Below are positions 1 through 8,390 of a stretch of 64,000 bases of DNA, one piece after another. The number at the start of each line of letters is the position of its first letter. Position 1 is the stretch's first letter. The position numbers and the translations under genes are program-made. Location of the stretch: NCBI RefSeq assembly GCF_001189295.1, contig NZ_CP012159.1:4666525-4730524 (forward strand), written 5' to 3'. Below the pieces are notes generated by a model. The model was not told the origin of the DNA. It searched no databases and saw only the letters and a program-made list of their open reading frames with translations. Origin of the DNA: Chondromyces crocatus (lineage in GTDB: Bacteria; Myxococcota_A; Polyangia; Polyangiales; Polyangiaceae).

Positions 1-239
1 AGTTCCACGCAATGGCGTGGAAATACGCCGCGAAGTGGCGAGGTGAGTCGAGCGTGTCGATGGTGCCGAGTGTCTCGGCGTCGGACTGGACGTGGTGGGT
101 GCCGAGCTCGATGAGGTGTTCGCGGGAGGCCAGCGCATCGAGAGGCGAGGGGGGCTGCGAGGACATGGCAAACTCGGACGTCAGCGGACAGACCGGGGAT
201 GTACTCCGCGTTCACGTCCAGGAGGCGTCGTCGCAGCAT
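1..239 (-). CDS. Unknown protein, C-terminus cut by left window edge
   Basis: An open minus-strand frame starts at an ATG at 239, three codons after an in-frame TGA, and runs off the left edge, leaving the first 79 residues. The translation (beginning MLRRRLLDVNAEYIPGLSAD) has balanced composition, while the other two minus frames here give Ser/Pro/Arg-rich shadow protein, so I take this frame as real. No domain is recognisable in the visible part. A purine-rich GAGGG sits a few bases before the ATG. The next gene on the same strand ends 89 bases upstream at 329, so the two may be co-transcribed. Confidence 0.5.
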   Translation of the reverse strand, partial: MLRRRLLDVNAEYIPGLSADVRVCHVLAAPLASRCAGLPRTPHRARHPPRPVRRRDTRHHRHARLTSPLRGVFPRHCVE

Positions 240-328
240 GCGCCCTCAGACCGGAGACCTCAACGCGCAGACGAACAGCCCGAGCCCCGTCCCTGCGAGC
301 GCATCCGCCATGAGCCCGCCCACCGCGC

Positions 329-1261
329 TCACGCTGCCAGCACCCGGCTGCAAAGCTGGTCGATGATCGGACCCACCTTCGCGTGATCGTCGGTGCCGAC
401 CGGGGCCGTGCCGAGTTCCAGTCCGTCCGCGGGACCGAGTGAATACGACTGCCTCCTGCCCGGGATGTTGCCGAAGTAGAACAGCGTCGCCGTGTACGCC
501 TCCGCCGGCACCCGGTTCCGGTGGAACAGGCCGAGAGGCACCTCGTACGTCGAGCCGCTGGCATAGGACAGGTCGAGGACGGGCTCCACGGTGACGCGCC
601 GCTGCGTGTTTCGGAACACGGGCCTCTCGTCGCGATCGCACTCGGTCCGGTAGAGCGCCTGCGGCGCGTGGACGTCGTCGGTGGGCGTGACGCGGTACAG
701 CTCGTTCGAGATCTCGCCGTGCAGGATGAAGCTCCGGCACGACAGCTCGTGCGAGTGCAGCGTCGTGTCCAGGTTCTCCACGGGCGAGCGATGGCCTTCC
801 TCCCAGACGTGGATGCGGATCAGCTCCTGGAGGTGATGCTGCGACCCCTCCGCGACGAACATCCGGAGCGAGAGGAAGCCCAGCGGGGTCCTGGCGACGG
901 CCGGGTAGAGTTCCGGCTCGTCGAGGTGGAGGGCGCGCAGGATGCCGCGTCCCTCGATGCGCTCCTGGTCCTCGGGGGTGCGCTGCCGCAGCGAGTCCAG
1001 CGAAAGCGCGCGCTCGACGAGCTTTCCGGTGAGGCCGTCGACGAGGCGGCGGCTCTGGTGCAGCAGCGCGTCGGCGTGCAGCGTCTCCGCCGTGCCGAAG
1101 AGCATGACGGCGAGCTGCGCTGGATCCAGCCGTTGCCGCCATGCCGTCGCGCGCTCGGGCGGGAGGCCCGCGATCGTGCAGGTGAGCGCCTGCGCGAGCC
1201 GCTTCGGGCCGAGCGCGTGCGGTGGGGCGGATGGCTGCTGGTGATCACGCGGAGAGGGCAT
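329..1261 (-). CDS. Uncharacterised protein, possibly cupin-like
   Basis: This 310-residue protein is not confidently assigned. The N-terminal half is rich in Leu and Arg and probably helical. Around residues 168-185 there is a cupin-like pattern, LHSHELS followed by SFILHGEI, meaning paired histidines then a Gly/Glu-ending strand, as seen in dioxygenase-like cupins. The C-terminal part looks beta-rich. I chose the ATG at 1261 because an AGGAG lies 10 bases upstream; the frame stays open to an ATG at 1342, giving 27 more residues of low-complexity sequence. A metal-binding cupin role is only a suggestion. Confidence 0.6.
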   Translation of the reverse strand: MPSPRDHQQPSAPPHALGPKRLAQALTCTIAGLPPERATAWRQRLDPAQLAVMLFGTAETLHADALLHQSRRLVDGLTGKLVERALSLDSLRQRTPEDQERIEGRGILRALHLDEPELYPAVARTPLGFLSLRMFVAEGSQHHLQELIRIHVWEEGHRSPVENLDTTLHSHELSCRSFILHGEISNELYRVTPTDDVHAPQALYRTECDRDERPVFRNTQRRVTVEPVLDLSYASGSTYEVPLGLFHRNRVPAEAYTATLFYFGNIPGRRQSYSLGPADGLELGTAPVGTDDHAKVGPIIDQLCSRVLAA

Positions 1262-1737
1262 GCTGCTGTTGCTCCTGGGACATGGCGTCAGGTCTCCACC
1301 GAGAGCGAGGCCTTCGGATAGCCGGCCTGGCGCGAATGCCACGGCATGACCATGGCATTGCGTTCACCAGTGCATTTCGGCAGCTTCGGGGCCGAACATT
1401 GCGTGCGGGGAGGACTGCTCGTAACGATTGCATCGATGAAATGAGCCGTCGGCTTCGCGCGCGTACCAGAGCCTTCGCGGCTGCGCCCGGATCCATGCCG
1501 AGATTCAGGGGACAGCGCTGAGCCGAGGCGCTCCGTCGAACTGGAGGGCATTTCTTGTATGGGTTGGACCAATACGTGTCAACCGAACGGGGGCGCGCGC
1601 ATTCACGAGTTTCTGGCGATATGCCGCGGCATCTGGATCACGCAGGAACGAGGACGTCGTGAGCGAGGGTCGACGTCTCGCTGTGCGAGAGAGGACGCTC
1701 GCATCGTCGTGCTGATACCTTGAAGCGGTCCTCCACC
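1262..1737. other. Intergenic stretch without a convincing gene
   Basis: About 475 bases separate the minus-strand gene at 329-1261 from the plus-strand gene at 1738. Short open frames exist on both strands but their products are Ser/Arg/Pro-rich with no domain-like pattern. The stretch 1420-1580 is somewhat less GC-rich than its surroundings and may hold divergent promoters; I could not pick out a confident -35/-10 pair. Confidence 0.4.
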
Positions 1738-2346
1738 ATGCCCCATTCCGACGACGTCTTGCACCCTGCGACGCTCGCCGACCTCGATGGCGTCCCGGCG
1801 GAGCAGCGCGCGGAGTTCATCGAGGACACCCTGTTTCTGTGCCCTCGGCCTTCCGGGGTTCACTCCCTGGTCGCCTCACGGCTGGGCGGGCGTGTCGACG
1901 GGCCTTTCGGTCTGGGAGACGGTGGTCCCGGGGGCTTCTGGATCCTGGATGCGCCCGAGGTCCACCTCGGCAAGAACGTCGTCGTTCCAGACCTTTCAGG
2001 TTGGCGCGTCGAGCGGATGTCGGAGCCTCCCGCCGACCATCGGTTCACCATTGCGCCGGACTGGGTGTGCGAGGTGCTGAGCGCGTCGACGGCCACGCAC
2101 GACCGCATCCGCAAGATGCGGCTCTATGCGGCTGCCGGCGTGGGCCACGTCTGGCTCATCGACCCGGTGGCGCGAACGCTGGAGGTGTTCCGTCGTGGAA
2201 CCGACGAGCCCTGGCACGTGATCGGGCTGCACGAGGAAGCCGAGCGGGTGCGGGCCGAGCCGTTCCAGGCCATCGAGATCGACCTCGCGCTGCTCTGGAA
2301 GAAGCCGCGCCCCGCCGCCGCTGACGGGCCCCCTCCACGCATCTGA
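1738..2346 (+). CDS. Uma2-family (DUF820) PD-(D/E)XK-like protein
   Basis: The 202-residue product matches the Uma2/DUF820 pattern: a core with VVPDLSGW (acidic residue of the nuclease-like site), CEVLSAST (the Glu strand), then a helix reading DRIRKMRLYAAAGVGHVWLIDP, which is the family signature. Family members adopt a PD-(D/E)XK restriction-endonuclease fold, are often present in many copies in cyanobacteria and myxobacteria, and have no established cellular role. Start choice is uncertain: ATG at 1738 gives a normal N-terminus, and an in-frame ATG at 1720 adds six residues; neither has a clear ribosome-binding site. It converges on the TPR gene with 16 bases between stops. Confidence 0.85.
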   Translation: MPHSDDVLHPATLADLDGVPAEQRAEFIEDTLFLCPRPSGVHSLVASRLGGRVDGPFGLGDGGPGGFWILDAPEVHLGKNVVVPDLSGWRVERMSEPPADHRFTIAPDWVCEVLSASTATHDRIRKMRLYAAAGVGHVWLIDPVARTLEVFRRGTDEPWHVIGLHEEAERVRAEPFQAIEIDLALLWKKPRPAAADGPPPRI

Positions 2347-2362
2347 GCGACGTCGGGCGGCC

Positions 2363-2896
2363 TCAGTCCTCGTCGAACTCGATCGGCTCGCCCTCGCCGC
2401 CGATGCCGAGCGTTTCCAGGATCTGCTGCACCTCTTGCTTGGCCTCGACCTCCGGGTTCGTCGCCAGGTAGCCCTGCAGGTGCTTGCGGGCGAGGAAGCG
2501 CTGTCCGAGCGCGGCGTGGGCCATGCCGAGGGCGTAGAGGGCGTCCGGATCGTCGGGGAAGCGCCGCCGGGCCTCCTGCGCTTGGCCGACGGCGGCCTGG
2601 TGATCACCGAGGCGGCGGAGGGCGTGCGACAGGGAGACGCGGGCGCCGAGGTAGTCCGGCGCGAGCTGCACGGCGGCCCGGTAGGCATCGCGCGCGGGCT
2701 CGAGCTGCTCCAGCTCCCACATGGCCTGGCCCACGAAGAAGTAGGCGTACGCGTTCGCCGCATCCCGCTGGATCACGTCGCGCAGGGTGGACAGGGCCTC
2801 GTGGTACTTGCGCTCTTGCAGCAGCTCGGTGGCCTCCTCGACGGCCTCCCAGTGGGCCGCGTCCTTCGAGGGGGTGCTCATCGCTCGTGACGACAT
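2363..2896 (-). CDS. TPR-repeat protein
   Basis: The 177-residue protein consists of about three tetratricopeptide units, visible as repeated ALSTLRD, ANAYAYFFVGQAMWEL, PDYLGARVSLSHALRRLG and PDALYALGMAHAALG segments, followed by an acidic tail ending FDED. There is no signal peptide, so a cytoplasmic scaffolding role is likely; the partner is unknown. An ATG at 2881 (starting MSTPSKD) is an alternative start. The frame stays open for more than 1 kb upstream, but that part is antisense to the membrane protein at 3086-5311 and is Arg/Pro-rich shadow. Confidence 0.75.
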   Translation of the reverse strand: MSSRAMSTPSKDAAHWEAVEEATELLQERKYHEALSTLRDVIQRDAANAYAYFFVGQAMWELEQLEPARDAYRAAVQLAPDYLGARVSLSHALRRLGDHQAAVGQAQEARRRFPDDPDALYALGMAHAALGQRFLARKHLQGYLATNPEVEAKQEVQQILETLGIGGEGEPIEFDED

Positions 2897-3085
2897 GGCG
2901 CGCAGTCTAGTACGGCGTTCGCGGAGTTCGTCCCGGGTTCTTGGCCGGGCGATCTGCGCCGCAGCCAGGGAGCGACCCTCGGCAGCGCAGCGCAGCCAGG
3001 GAGCGACCCGCGGCAGCGCAGGGGGGCCGACGGGCGCCTGATTTCGGGTGCGCAGGAGCTGTCTCTTCTGTGGTAGCGGCGGAGG

Positions 3086-5311
3086 GTGGGCTCTTCCCGG
3101 CTCCTTTTTCGCGTGGCGTCCGCTCTCCCGGTGCTGGGGGCGGCGATCGCGTTCTACGGGCCGGCGCTGCGCCGGACTGGCGGGCTGTGGCCTGCGCCGC
3201 TGGACGATGTGTACATCCACTTCGCCTTCGCCCGGTCGGCCGCGCTCGGGCACCTGTCGACGTGGATCCCGGGGAACGGGTACTCCTCGGGCGGGACGAG
3301 CTTGCTCTATCCGCTCGTTCTGGCGCCCGGGTGGCTGATCGGGTTCCGGGGGGTGTGGCTCGGGGTGTTCGCGGCGCTCGTGGCGTGCGTGGCGCTGATC
3401 GACCTGTGCCGCTCGGTGCAAGGGCTGGTCGATCCTGGCGCGGGGACGCGCGAGGGGGCCGGGGGAGAGGCGCTGGGGCCGCGTCCGCCGTCGCGCGCGC
3501 GGTGGGTCGCGTGGGGGGTGCCGCTGTTCGTGGTGGCGGTGCCGCTGCTCGACTGGAGCTGGTTCTCGGGGATGGAGGTGGCCTTGCTCGGCGCGGTGCT
3601 GGGGCGAGCGCTCCTCGCGGTGAGGCGCTGCGAGCACGCGCCGCCGCACGTTCGTCCGCGCGCGCAGTGGCGGGCAGGTCTGTGGGTGGCGTTGCTCGTG
3701 GCGACGAGGCCGGAGATGGCGGTGCTCTCCGGGGCGCTCGCGGTCGCCGTCGCGCACGCGGCCGGGACGGGGAGCGCGGTGAAGGCGCTGTTGCGGGCAG
3801 GAGGACCGACGGGCGCGCTGCTGGTCGGGCAGGCTGCGCTGAACCGGACGCTCACGGGGGAGTGGAGCGCGGCGGGCGCGGTGCGGAAGCTGGTCCCGTC
3901 GAACCCGTACCTCTCGCCGCTGGAGGTGGTCGGCGAGGTGGCCCGGAACGTCATGGCGCTCCGGGTGCAGGCGCTGGAGAGCGCGCTCGGCGGCGCGACG
4001 TGGGCGTGGATCCTGCCCGCGCTCGGGGCGTTCGCGGTGCTGGATCGGCGGTCGCGGCGGCTGGCCTTGCCGCTGTTCCTGGGCGGGATCGGGGCGCTGA
4101 TCCTGGCCTCGTTCAACGCGACGGCGCGGTTCCAGAACCTCCGCTATGCGGCGCCGACGCTGATGATGTTGCTGATCGCCGCCGTGCTCGGCGTCGCGGC
4201 GCTCGCACGACGGGGGCGCCCCGGGGGGCTCGTGGCCGTGGCGCTCGCGGGACCCGCAGTGCTTGCGCCTTCGGTGTGGTTCGGGCGGCAGATCGATCAC
4301 TTCGCGCGGTCGTCGGGCAACATCGCGGAGCAGCAGGTCGAGGTGGCGAGGCGGCTCGCTGCGATGACGCCGGCGCCGCGGCGGGTGCTGCTGAACGATG
4401 CGGGTGCGATCCCGTACCTGTCAGGGCTGCCCGCGATCGATGGGCTGGGGCTCGGGGGATACCAGGGGATGCCGTTCGCGCGCGCGTCGGTGCATGGCGT
4501 GCCCGCCGTGGTGGAGCTGATCGAGCGGCTCGCGCCCGCCGAGAGGCCCGACGTGATGGCGCTCTATCCAGGCTGGTGGGGCGGGCTGGTGGAGCCGTTC
4601 GGGCAGCGGGTGGACGGGGTGACCATCGAGGACAACGTGATCTGCGGGGCGGCAGAGAAGGTGATCTACGCGGCGGACTGGTCGGCGCTGGAGGACAGGG
4701 GCGCGGGGGCGAGCGAAGGCCAGGGAGAGCTGCGGTCGGGCGAGGGAAGCGGGGAGCTGCTGGACGAGATCGATGTGGGGGATCTGATCTCGGAGAAGGA
4801 GCATCAGTACGTCATCCCGGCGCCGCGTGGCGGGTGGGTGGTCGGGGCGGTGCTCGATGAGATGGTGGCGGGTGGAGGCGTGGCGGTGGGGGGGAGCGCG
4901 GACGGGGGGAGGCCACGAAAGCGCTTCGATGCGGGGCGCATCGTGCCCGAGGGGCGGGAGGAGTCGTTCGTGATCCGGGCGGGGGTGCCGCGAGGGTCGG
5001 CGAGGCTCGTGCTGCGCACGGACGGTGGAGGTCCGCTCGGGCTGCGGGTCGTCGTGGAGAAGGGGGAGCGAGGGCGTGCGAGCGGGGGAGCTGCCGAAGG
5101 GGAGGGGGCCGGACGCGATGGCGAGCTGAAGGCCGAGGGGTCGGGGCGAGAGGCCGAGGGGTCAGGGCGAGAGGTGGAGGTGCCGACGCGGGATGAGGGG
5201 CGCTGGCACGTCGTGGAGGTGGCGCTGGGCGAGGTCGAGGGGGGCGATCGGATCCGGATCCAGGCCGCACAGGGGGCCTGGCGGAGCTTTCATGGGTGGC
5301 TGCGGCGGTGA
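3086..5311 (+). CDS. Large membrane protein resembling GT-C glycosyltransferases
   Basis: The 741-residue product has about ten hydrophobic segments in its first 400 residues and a hydrophilic C-terminal domain of about 300 residues. Between the first membrane segments lies APLDDVYIHFAFARS with an Asp-Asp pair (D40, D41) at the start of an external loop, the arrangement used by polyprenol-phosphate-sugar-dependent GT-C enzymes, followed by GNGYSSGGTSLLYPL. The C-terminal domain carries a run of degenerate Glu/Gly/Arg repeats (about 630-700) and ends with a short beta-rich stretch. A role in glycosylating an envelope component is inferred; substrate unknown. The GTG at 3086 directly abuts a GGAGG, so the true start may be a later GTG such as 3113. 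Confidence 0.7.
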   Translation: MGSSRLLFRVASALPVLGAAIAFYGPALRRTGGLWPAPLDDVYIHFAFARSAALGHLSTWIPGNGYSSGGTSLLYPLVLAPGWLIGFRGVWLGVFAALVACVALIDLCRSVQGLVDPGAGTREGAGGEALGPRPPSRARWVAWGVPLFVVAVPLLDWSWFSGMEVALLGAVLGRALLAVRRCEHAPPHVRPRAQWRAGLWVALLVATRPEMAVLSGALAVAVAHAAGTGSAVKALLRAGGPTGALLVGQAALNRTLTGEWSAAGAVRKLVPSNPYLSPLEVVGEVARNVMALRVQALESALGGATWAWILPALGAFAVLDRRSRRLALPLFLGGIGALILASFNATARFQNLRYAAPTLMMLLIAAVLGVAALARRGRPGGLVAVALAGPAVLAPSVWFGRQIDHFARSSGNIAEQQVEVARRLAAMTPAPRRVLLNDAGAIPYLSGLPAIDGLGLGGYQGMPFARASVHGVPAVVELIERLAPAERPDVMALYPGWWGGLVEPFGQRVDGVTIEDNVICGAAEKVIYAADWSALEDRGAGASEGQGELRSGEGSGELLDEIDVGDLISEKEHQYVIPAPRGGWVVGAVLDEMVAGGGVAVGGSADGGRPRKRFDAGRIVPEGREESFVIRAGVPRGSARLVLRTDGGGPLGLRVVVEKGERGRASGGAAEGEGAGRDGELKAEGSGREAEGSGREVEVPTRDEGRWHVVEVALGEVEGGDRIRIQAAQGAWRSFHGWLRR

Positions 5312-5461
5312 GGGTTCCTCGTCGGGCGTGAGCGCTTCTTACAAAAGAACTTACAGAAGCGTGAGGCCCAGATGACGCAGGGACGTGAGCCAAGGCACGA
5401 TCGTCGGACGGTTCGATGAGGGGATGGCGAGATCGGTATCGCGCGACCTGCACCGGCATCC

Positions 5462-6136
5462 ATGAGTGGCTCGCAGCCATCTGACGCACAGGTCGAGGTG
5501 ACGGTGCCCGAGAGCGATGCAGAGGAAGGGCAGGCGGCGGTGCCCGAGAGAGATGCCGCGGAGGGACAGGTGGCTCCCATGGGCAGCGCATGGGTGGGGC
5601 GGCTGCATCTGGTGGACTCGGACGAGGCGGTCGTCACCGCGTGGAGGCATCATTTCGCGGTCTTTCCCGAGGTGGAGGTGGTGCACGGGGACATCGTGGA
5701 GGTCGCAGCGCACGCGGTGGTGTCTCCAGCGAACGGCTACGGCTTCATGGATGGCGGGGTGGATCGCGCGTACGTGCGCTTCTTCGGGGCGAGCATCGAG
5801 GAGCGCGTTCGTGCGGCGATCCGGTGTCGGCCGGAGGGCGTTCTCTCGGTCGGTGCTGCGCTCGTGGTGGACACGGGGCACCCACGGATCCCGCGCCTCA
5901 TCGTGGCCCCGACGGTACTCATGCCCGAGCCTGTGCCGGCCAGCCACGCGTACCGAGCCCTGAGGGCCGTGCTGCGTGTCGTGACGGCGTGGCCTGCGTC
6001 GGCGGGCGATGTGTACTGCCCTGGCTTGACCACGGGGGTCGGTGGCGTCGCGCCGGACGAGGCGGCGCGGGAGATGGCGCTCGCGTTCAGGGACTGGTGC
6101 GCTGTGCACCGTGGGACTGGGCCGTCGGGGGGCTGA
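5462..6136 (+). CDS. Macro-domain protein (ADP-ribose-binding fold)
   Basis: After a 40-residue acidic lead, the protein has a macro-domain pattern: VVHGDIVEVAAHAVVSPANGYGFMDGGVDRAY, with the Asp and Asn of the nucleotide pocket and the glycine-rich loop, then LIVAPTVL and GLTTGVGGV for the second phosphate loop. Macro domains bind ADP-ribose or its derivatives and may remove it from proteins or nucleic acids. The lead contains a near-exact 12-residue duplication (VPESDAEEGQAA / VPERDAAEGQVA) from a 36-base tandem repeat at about 5508-5577. An internal ATG at 5579 would omit this lead and could be the real start. Neighbours give no functional clue. Confidence 0.8.
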   Translation: MSGSQPSDAQVEVTVPESDAEEGQAAVPERDAAEGQVAPMGSAWVGRLHLVDSDEAVVTAWRHHFAVFPEVEVVHGDIVEVAAHAVVSPANGYGFMDGGVDRAYVRFFGASIEERVRAAIRCRPEGVLSVGAALVVDTGHPRIPRLIVAPTVLMPEPVPASHAYRALRAVLRVVTAWPASAGDVYCPGLTTGVGGVAPDEAAREMALAFRDWCAVHRGTGPSGG

Positions 6137-6247
6137 ACAGGGAGCAAGCGAGCGTCGCGGGAGGGGGTGAGCGGGGAGGACGTGCCGCGGCGCCATCTTC
6201 CGGCGTGCGCTCTGGTACGCTGGCGCCGTCCGGGAGCCCGATGACCC

Positions 6248-6553
6248 ATGACGACGGCACCATCCCAGCAAGTCTCCTGTAGCCTCTCGGCTGCGCAGTT
6301 GAAGGAGCAACGCGCGGCGTTGATCCCGGGACTGCTCGAGCGCGCGGACCGGGTGACGGATCTCGTCGATGGGCTGCGGCTCGACTTCGCGCAGCGTGCA
6401 GGGCTGCTCCCGGAGCTGGCGCGCTTGATCGAGGCGGAGCAGCGCTGCTGTAGCTTCTTGCGGTTCCAGCTCCTGGTCGAGCCGAGCGCTGGAGGCGTGT
6501 CCTTCGAGATCACCGGGCCCGAGGGGACCCGCGAGATGCTCCGGGCGCTGTGA
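6248..6553 (+). CDS. Small conserved protein with CC-x-F motif
   Basis: A 101-residue soluble protein, with no signal or membrane segment. Its centre reads ARLIEAEQRCCSFLRFQLLVEP, with an adjacent cysteine pair preceded by Glu, and it ends with a short EITGPEGTREML strand-helix. I recall this E-x-x-C-C-x-F-L-x-F pattern from short hypothetical proteins found in many soil bacteria, some near MerR-type metal regulators, so thiol or metal binding is plausible but not shown. It is followed after 46 bases by yccF on the same strand. Confidence 0.6.
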   Translation: MTTAPSQQVSCSLSAAQLKEQRAALIPGLLERADRVTDLVDGLRLDFAQRAGLLPELARLIEAEQRCCSFLRFQLLVEPSAGGVSFEITGPEGTREMLRAL

Positions 6554-6599
6554 GGGAATCCGGACCGGGTGCAGGAAGCTGCCGAGGAAGGAGTGGGGG

Positions 6600-7061
6600 A
6601 TGAGGTTTCTCGCGAACGTGCTGTGGTTCCTTCTCGGAGGGCTGATGATGGCGCTCTCCTGGTGGTTCGCCGGAATCCTGGCCTTCCTCTCGATCGTGGG
6701 GATTCCGTGGGCGCGCTCGTGCTTCGTGATCGGGCAGTTCGCGCTCTTCCCGTTCGGGAAGGAGGCCATCAACCGCAAGGATCTGAACCAGCGTGACGAT
6801 CTGGGGACGGGGTTGCTCGGGTCGATCGGGAACGTGGTCTGGTTCGTGTTCGCAGGGGTGTGGATCGCGCTGGGTCATCTGGGTTCCGCGCTGCTCTGCT
6901 TCGCGACGATCATCGGGATTCCTTTCGGCATCCAGCACCTGAAGCTGGCGGGCCTCGCGCTCGCGCCGGTCGGGAAGACGGTGGTGACGAACGACATCGC
7001 CGAGGCGGCGCGGGTGATGGGTCGGGCGCGCGCGATGGCGGGGGTGCGAGGACGGTTCTGA
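6600..7061 (+). CDS. yccF: YccF-domain inner-membrane protein
   Basis: The 153-residue protein contains two copies of the YccF unit. Each has a hydrophobic helix (FLANVLWFLLGGLMMALSW; GSIGNVVWFVFAGVWIALG) and the motif GIPWARSCFVIGQFALFPFGKE or GIPFGIQHLKLAGLALAPVGK, which is diagnostic. About four membrane helices are predicted. The function of YccF proteins is not established. The ATG is preceded by AAGGAGTGGGGG, a good ribosome-binding site. Length matches the family. Confidence 0.93.
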   Translation: MRFLANVLWFLLGGLMMALSWWFAGILAFLSIVGIPWARSCFVIGQFALFPFGKEAINRKDLNQRDDLGTGLLGSIGNVVWFVFAGVWIALGHLGSALLCFATIIGIPFGIQHLKLAGLALAPVGKTVVTNDIAEAARVMGRARAMAGVRGRF

Positions 7062-7214
7062 CAGGGGTCCGTGCGTCCTCGTCGACGCGCGGATGTTCTG
7101 CATCGAAGGGCGCGTGCGCGCCGAGGATGTTCAGGGCGCTGGAGAGGCGCTCGGCGCTCGCGGAGGCGGTGATCTCACCTGGGGAGGGGGCCGGGCGTCA
7201 CTATCCTGAGCGCG

Positions 7215-8390
7215 ATGCGGCTCGCCTTCGCCCTGCGGCTCCCGTTCGCCACGCGGCTCGCCTCCGTCATGCGACTCGCCTTCGTCATGCGACTCGCCTT
7301 CGTCGTGCGACTCGCCTCCATCATGCTGGCCACGAGCGCATGCAGCATCCTCACCGGGCTCGATGACTTCAGCGTGGGGGGAGATGCCACGCCGGATGAC
7401 GGAGATGTGGGGGGCGCGGCGGGCGAGGGAGGCGTCGGCGCTCCGGGTTGTGTGGCTGGGCTTGAGGCGTGCGCTGGCATGTGTGTGGATCGGTCGACGG
7501 ACCCGCATCACTGTGGTGCGTGCGGTCGTGACTGTCTGGGGGGCGCATGCGACGCGGGGCGATGCGCGCCTGGGGCGGTCGTCGAAGGGCTGGCGGCGCC
7601 TCGGCACCTCCTGGTCGCGGGAGGCAGGTTGTTCTGGGATGACGAGGGGCGCATCGGGACGGCGTCCGTACGAGGGACCGCGCAGAGGAACCTGGTGGCA
7701 GGGCAGGGGATGGTCCACGGCATCGCCAGCGATCTGGTGCACGTCTTCTGGACCGATGGAGGAGCGGGCGCCGTGATGAAGGTGCGCCTCGAGGAGGGGG
7801 CATCGCCCGAGGTCGTCGTCTCGGGGCAGCTCGGTCCTCATGGGATCGCGCTGCATGGAGGCCGGGTCTACTGGACCGACGTGATCGAGGGCGCCCTCAA
7901 GAGCGCGACGGTGGGAGGGGAGGACGTGCGCATCCATGCCTCGGGTCACGGGCAGCCCCGCGCGCTCGCGGTCGATGGCGTGGACGCCTTCTGGGCCGAC
8001 ACGACGACGGGGGAGCTGGTCAGGCTTCCCCTCGATGGCGGGCCTGCCGTCGTGATCGCGACGGGGCTGGGCGACGTCCACGAGATCCTGCCGGTCGCGC
8101 CGCACGTGTACTGGACGGCGGGCTCCGCCGTGTACCAGGCGCCGCTCCTGGGAAGCAGTGCCGTGGAGCTGGTCCGCGTCGATGGCTACGTGAACGGGCT
8201 CGCCGTCGATGCGGGGTCGGTCTACTGGACGGAGCCGAGCGCCGGTCGGGTGATGAGGGTGCCTCTCGCGGGAGGCGCGCTCGAGGTGGTCGCCTCGGAG
8301 CAACGGGAGCCGTTCGGTGTCGCCGTGGATGCGCACGCCGTCTACTGGACCTGTCTGGCAGGGGGGACGGTGCAGCGGTCGATCCGATGA
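7215..8390 (+). CDS. Lipoprotein with Cys-rich knot and YWTD-type beta-propeller
   Basis: The export signal ends in LATSAC, a lipobox with Cys43 counted from the first ATG. A myxobacterial-type Cys cluster follows (CVAGLEACAGMCVD, DPHHCGACGRDC, CDAGRC), then about six propeller blades each marked by a YWTD-like motif (VFWTDGG, VYWTDVIEG, AFWADTTTG, VYWTAGS, VYWTEPS, VYWTCLAG). A surface-anchored ligand- or matrix-binding role is inferred. The start is uncertain: ATGs at 7215, 7269, 7287 and 7323 lie in a run of short tandem repeats that builds the signal peptide. The stop codon directly abuts the stop of the convergent gene. Confidence 0.8.
   Translation: MRLAFALRLPFATRLASVMRLAFVMRLAFVVRLASIMLATSACSILTGLDDFSVGGDATPDDGDVGGAAGEGGVGAPGCVAGLEACAGMCVDRSTDPHHCGACGRDCLGGACDAGRCAPGAVVEGLAAPRHLLVAGGRLFWDDEGRIGTASVRGTAQRNLVAGQGMVHGIASDLVHVFWTDGGAGAVMKVRLEEGASPEVVVSGQLGPHGIALHGGRVYWTDVIEGALKSATVGGEDVRIHASGHGQPRALAVDGVDAFWADTTTGELVRLPLDGGPAVVIATGLGDVHEILPVAPHVYWTAGSAVYQAPLLGSSAVELVRVDGYVNGLAVDAGSVYWTEPSAGRVMRVPLAGGALEVVASEQREPFGVAVDAHAVYWTCLAGGTVQRSIR
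7227..7328 (+). repeat. Degenerate 18-base tandem repeats encoding the signal peptide
   Basis: Units related to ATGCGACTCGCCTTCGTC recur about five times, with decay at both ends. They encode RLAFxM/V six-residue units, so the leader of the lipoprotein has an Arg every six residues instead of one uninterrupted hydrophobic core. Copy-number change in this tract would lengthen or shorten the leader in frame. Confidence 0.7.

Noticed and set aside
2897-4300. Long minus-strand extension of the TPR gene, antisense to the GT-C-like gene
   Set aside because: The extension is Arg/Pro/His-rich and the plus-strand frame encodes membrane helices with an Asp-Asp motif, which is clearly the coding one.
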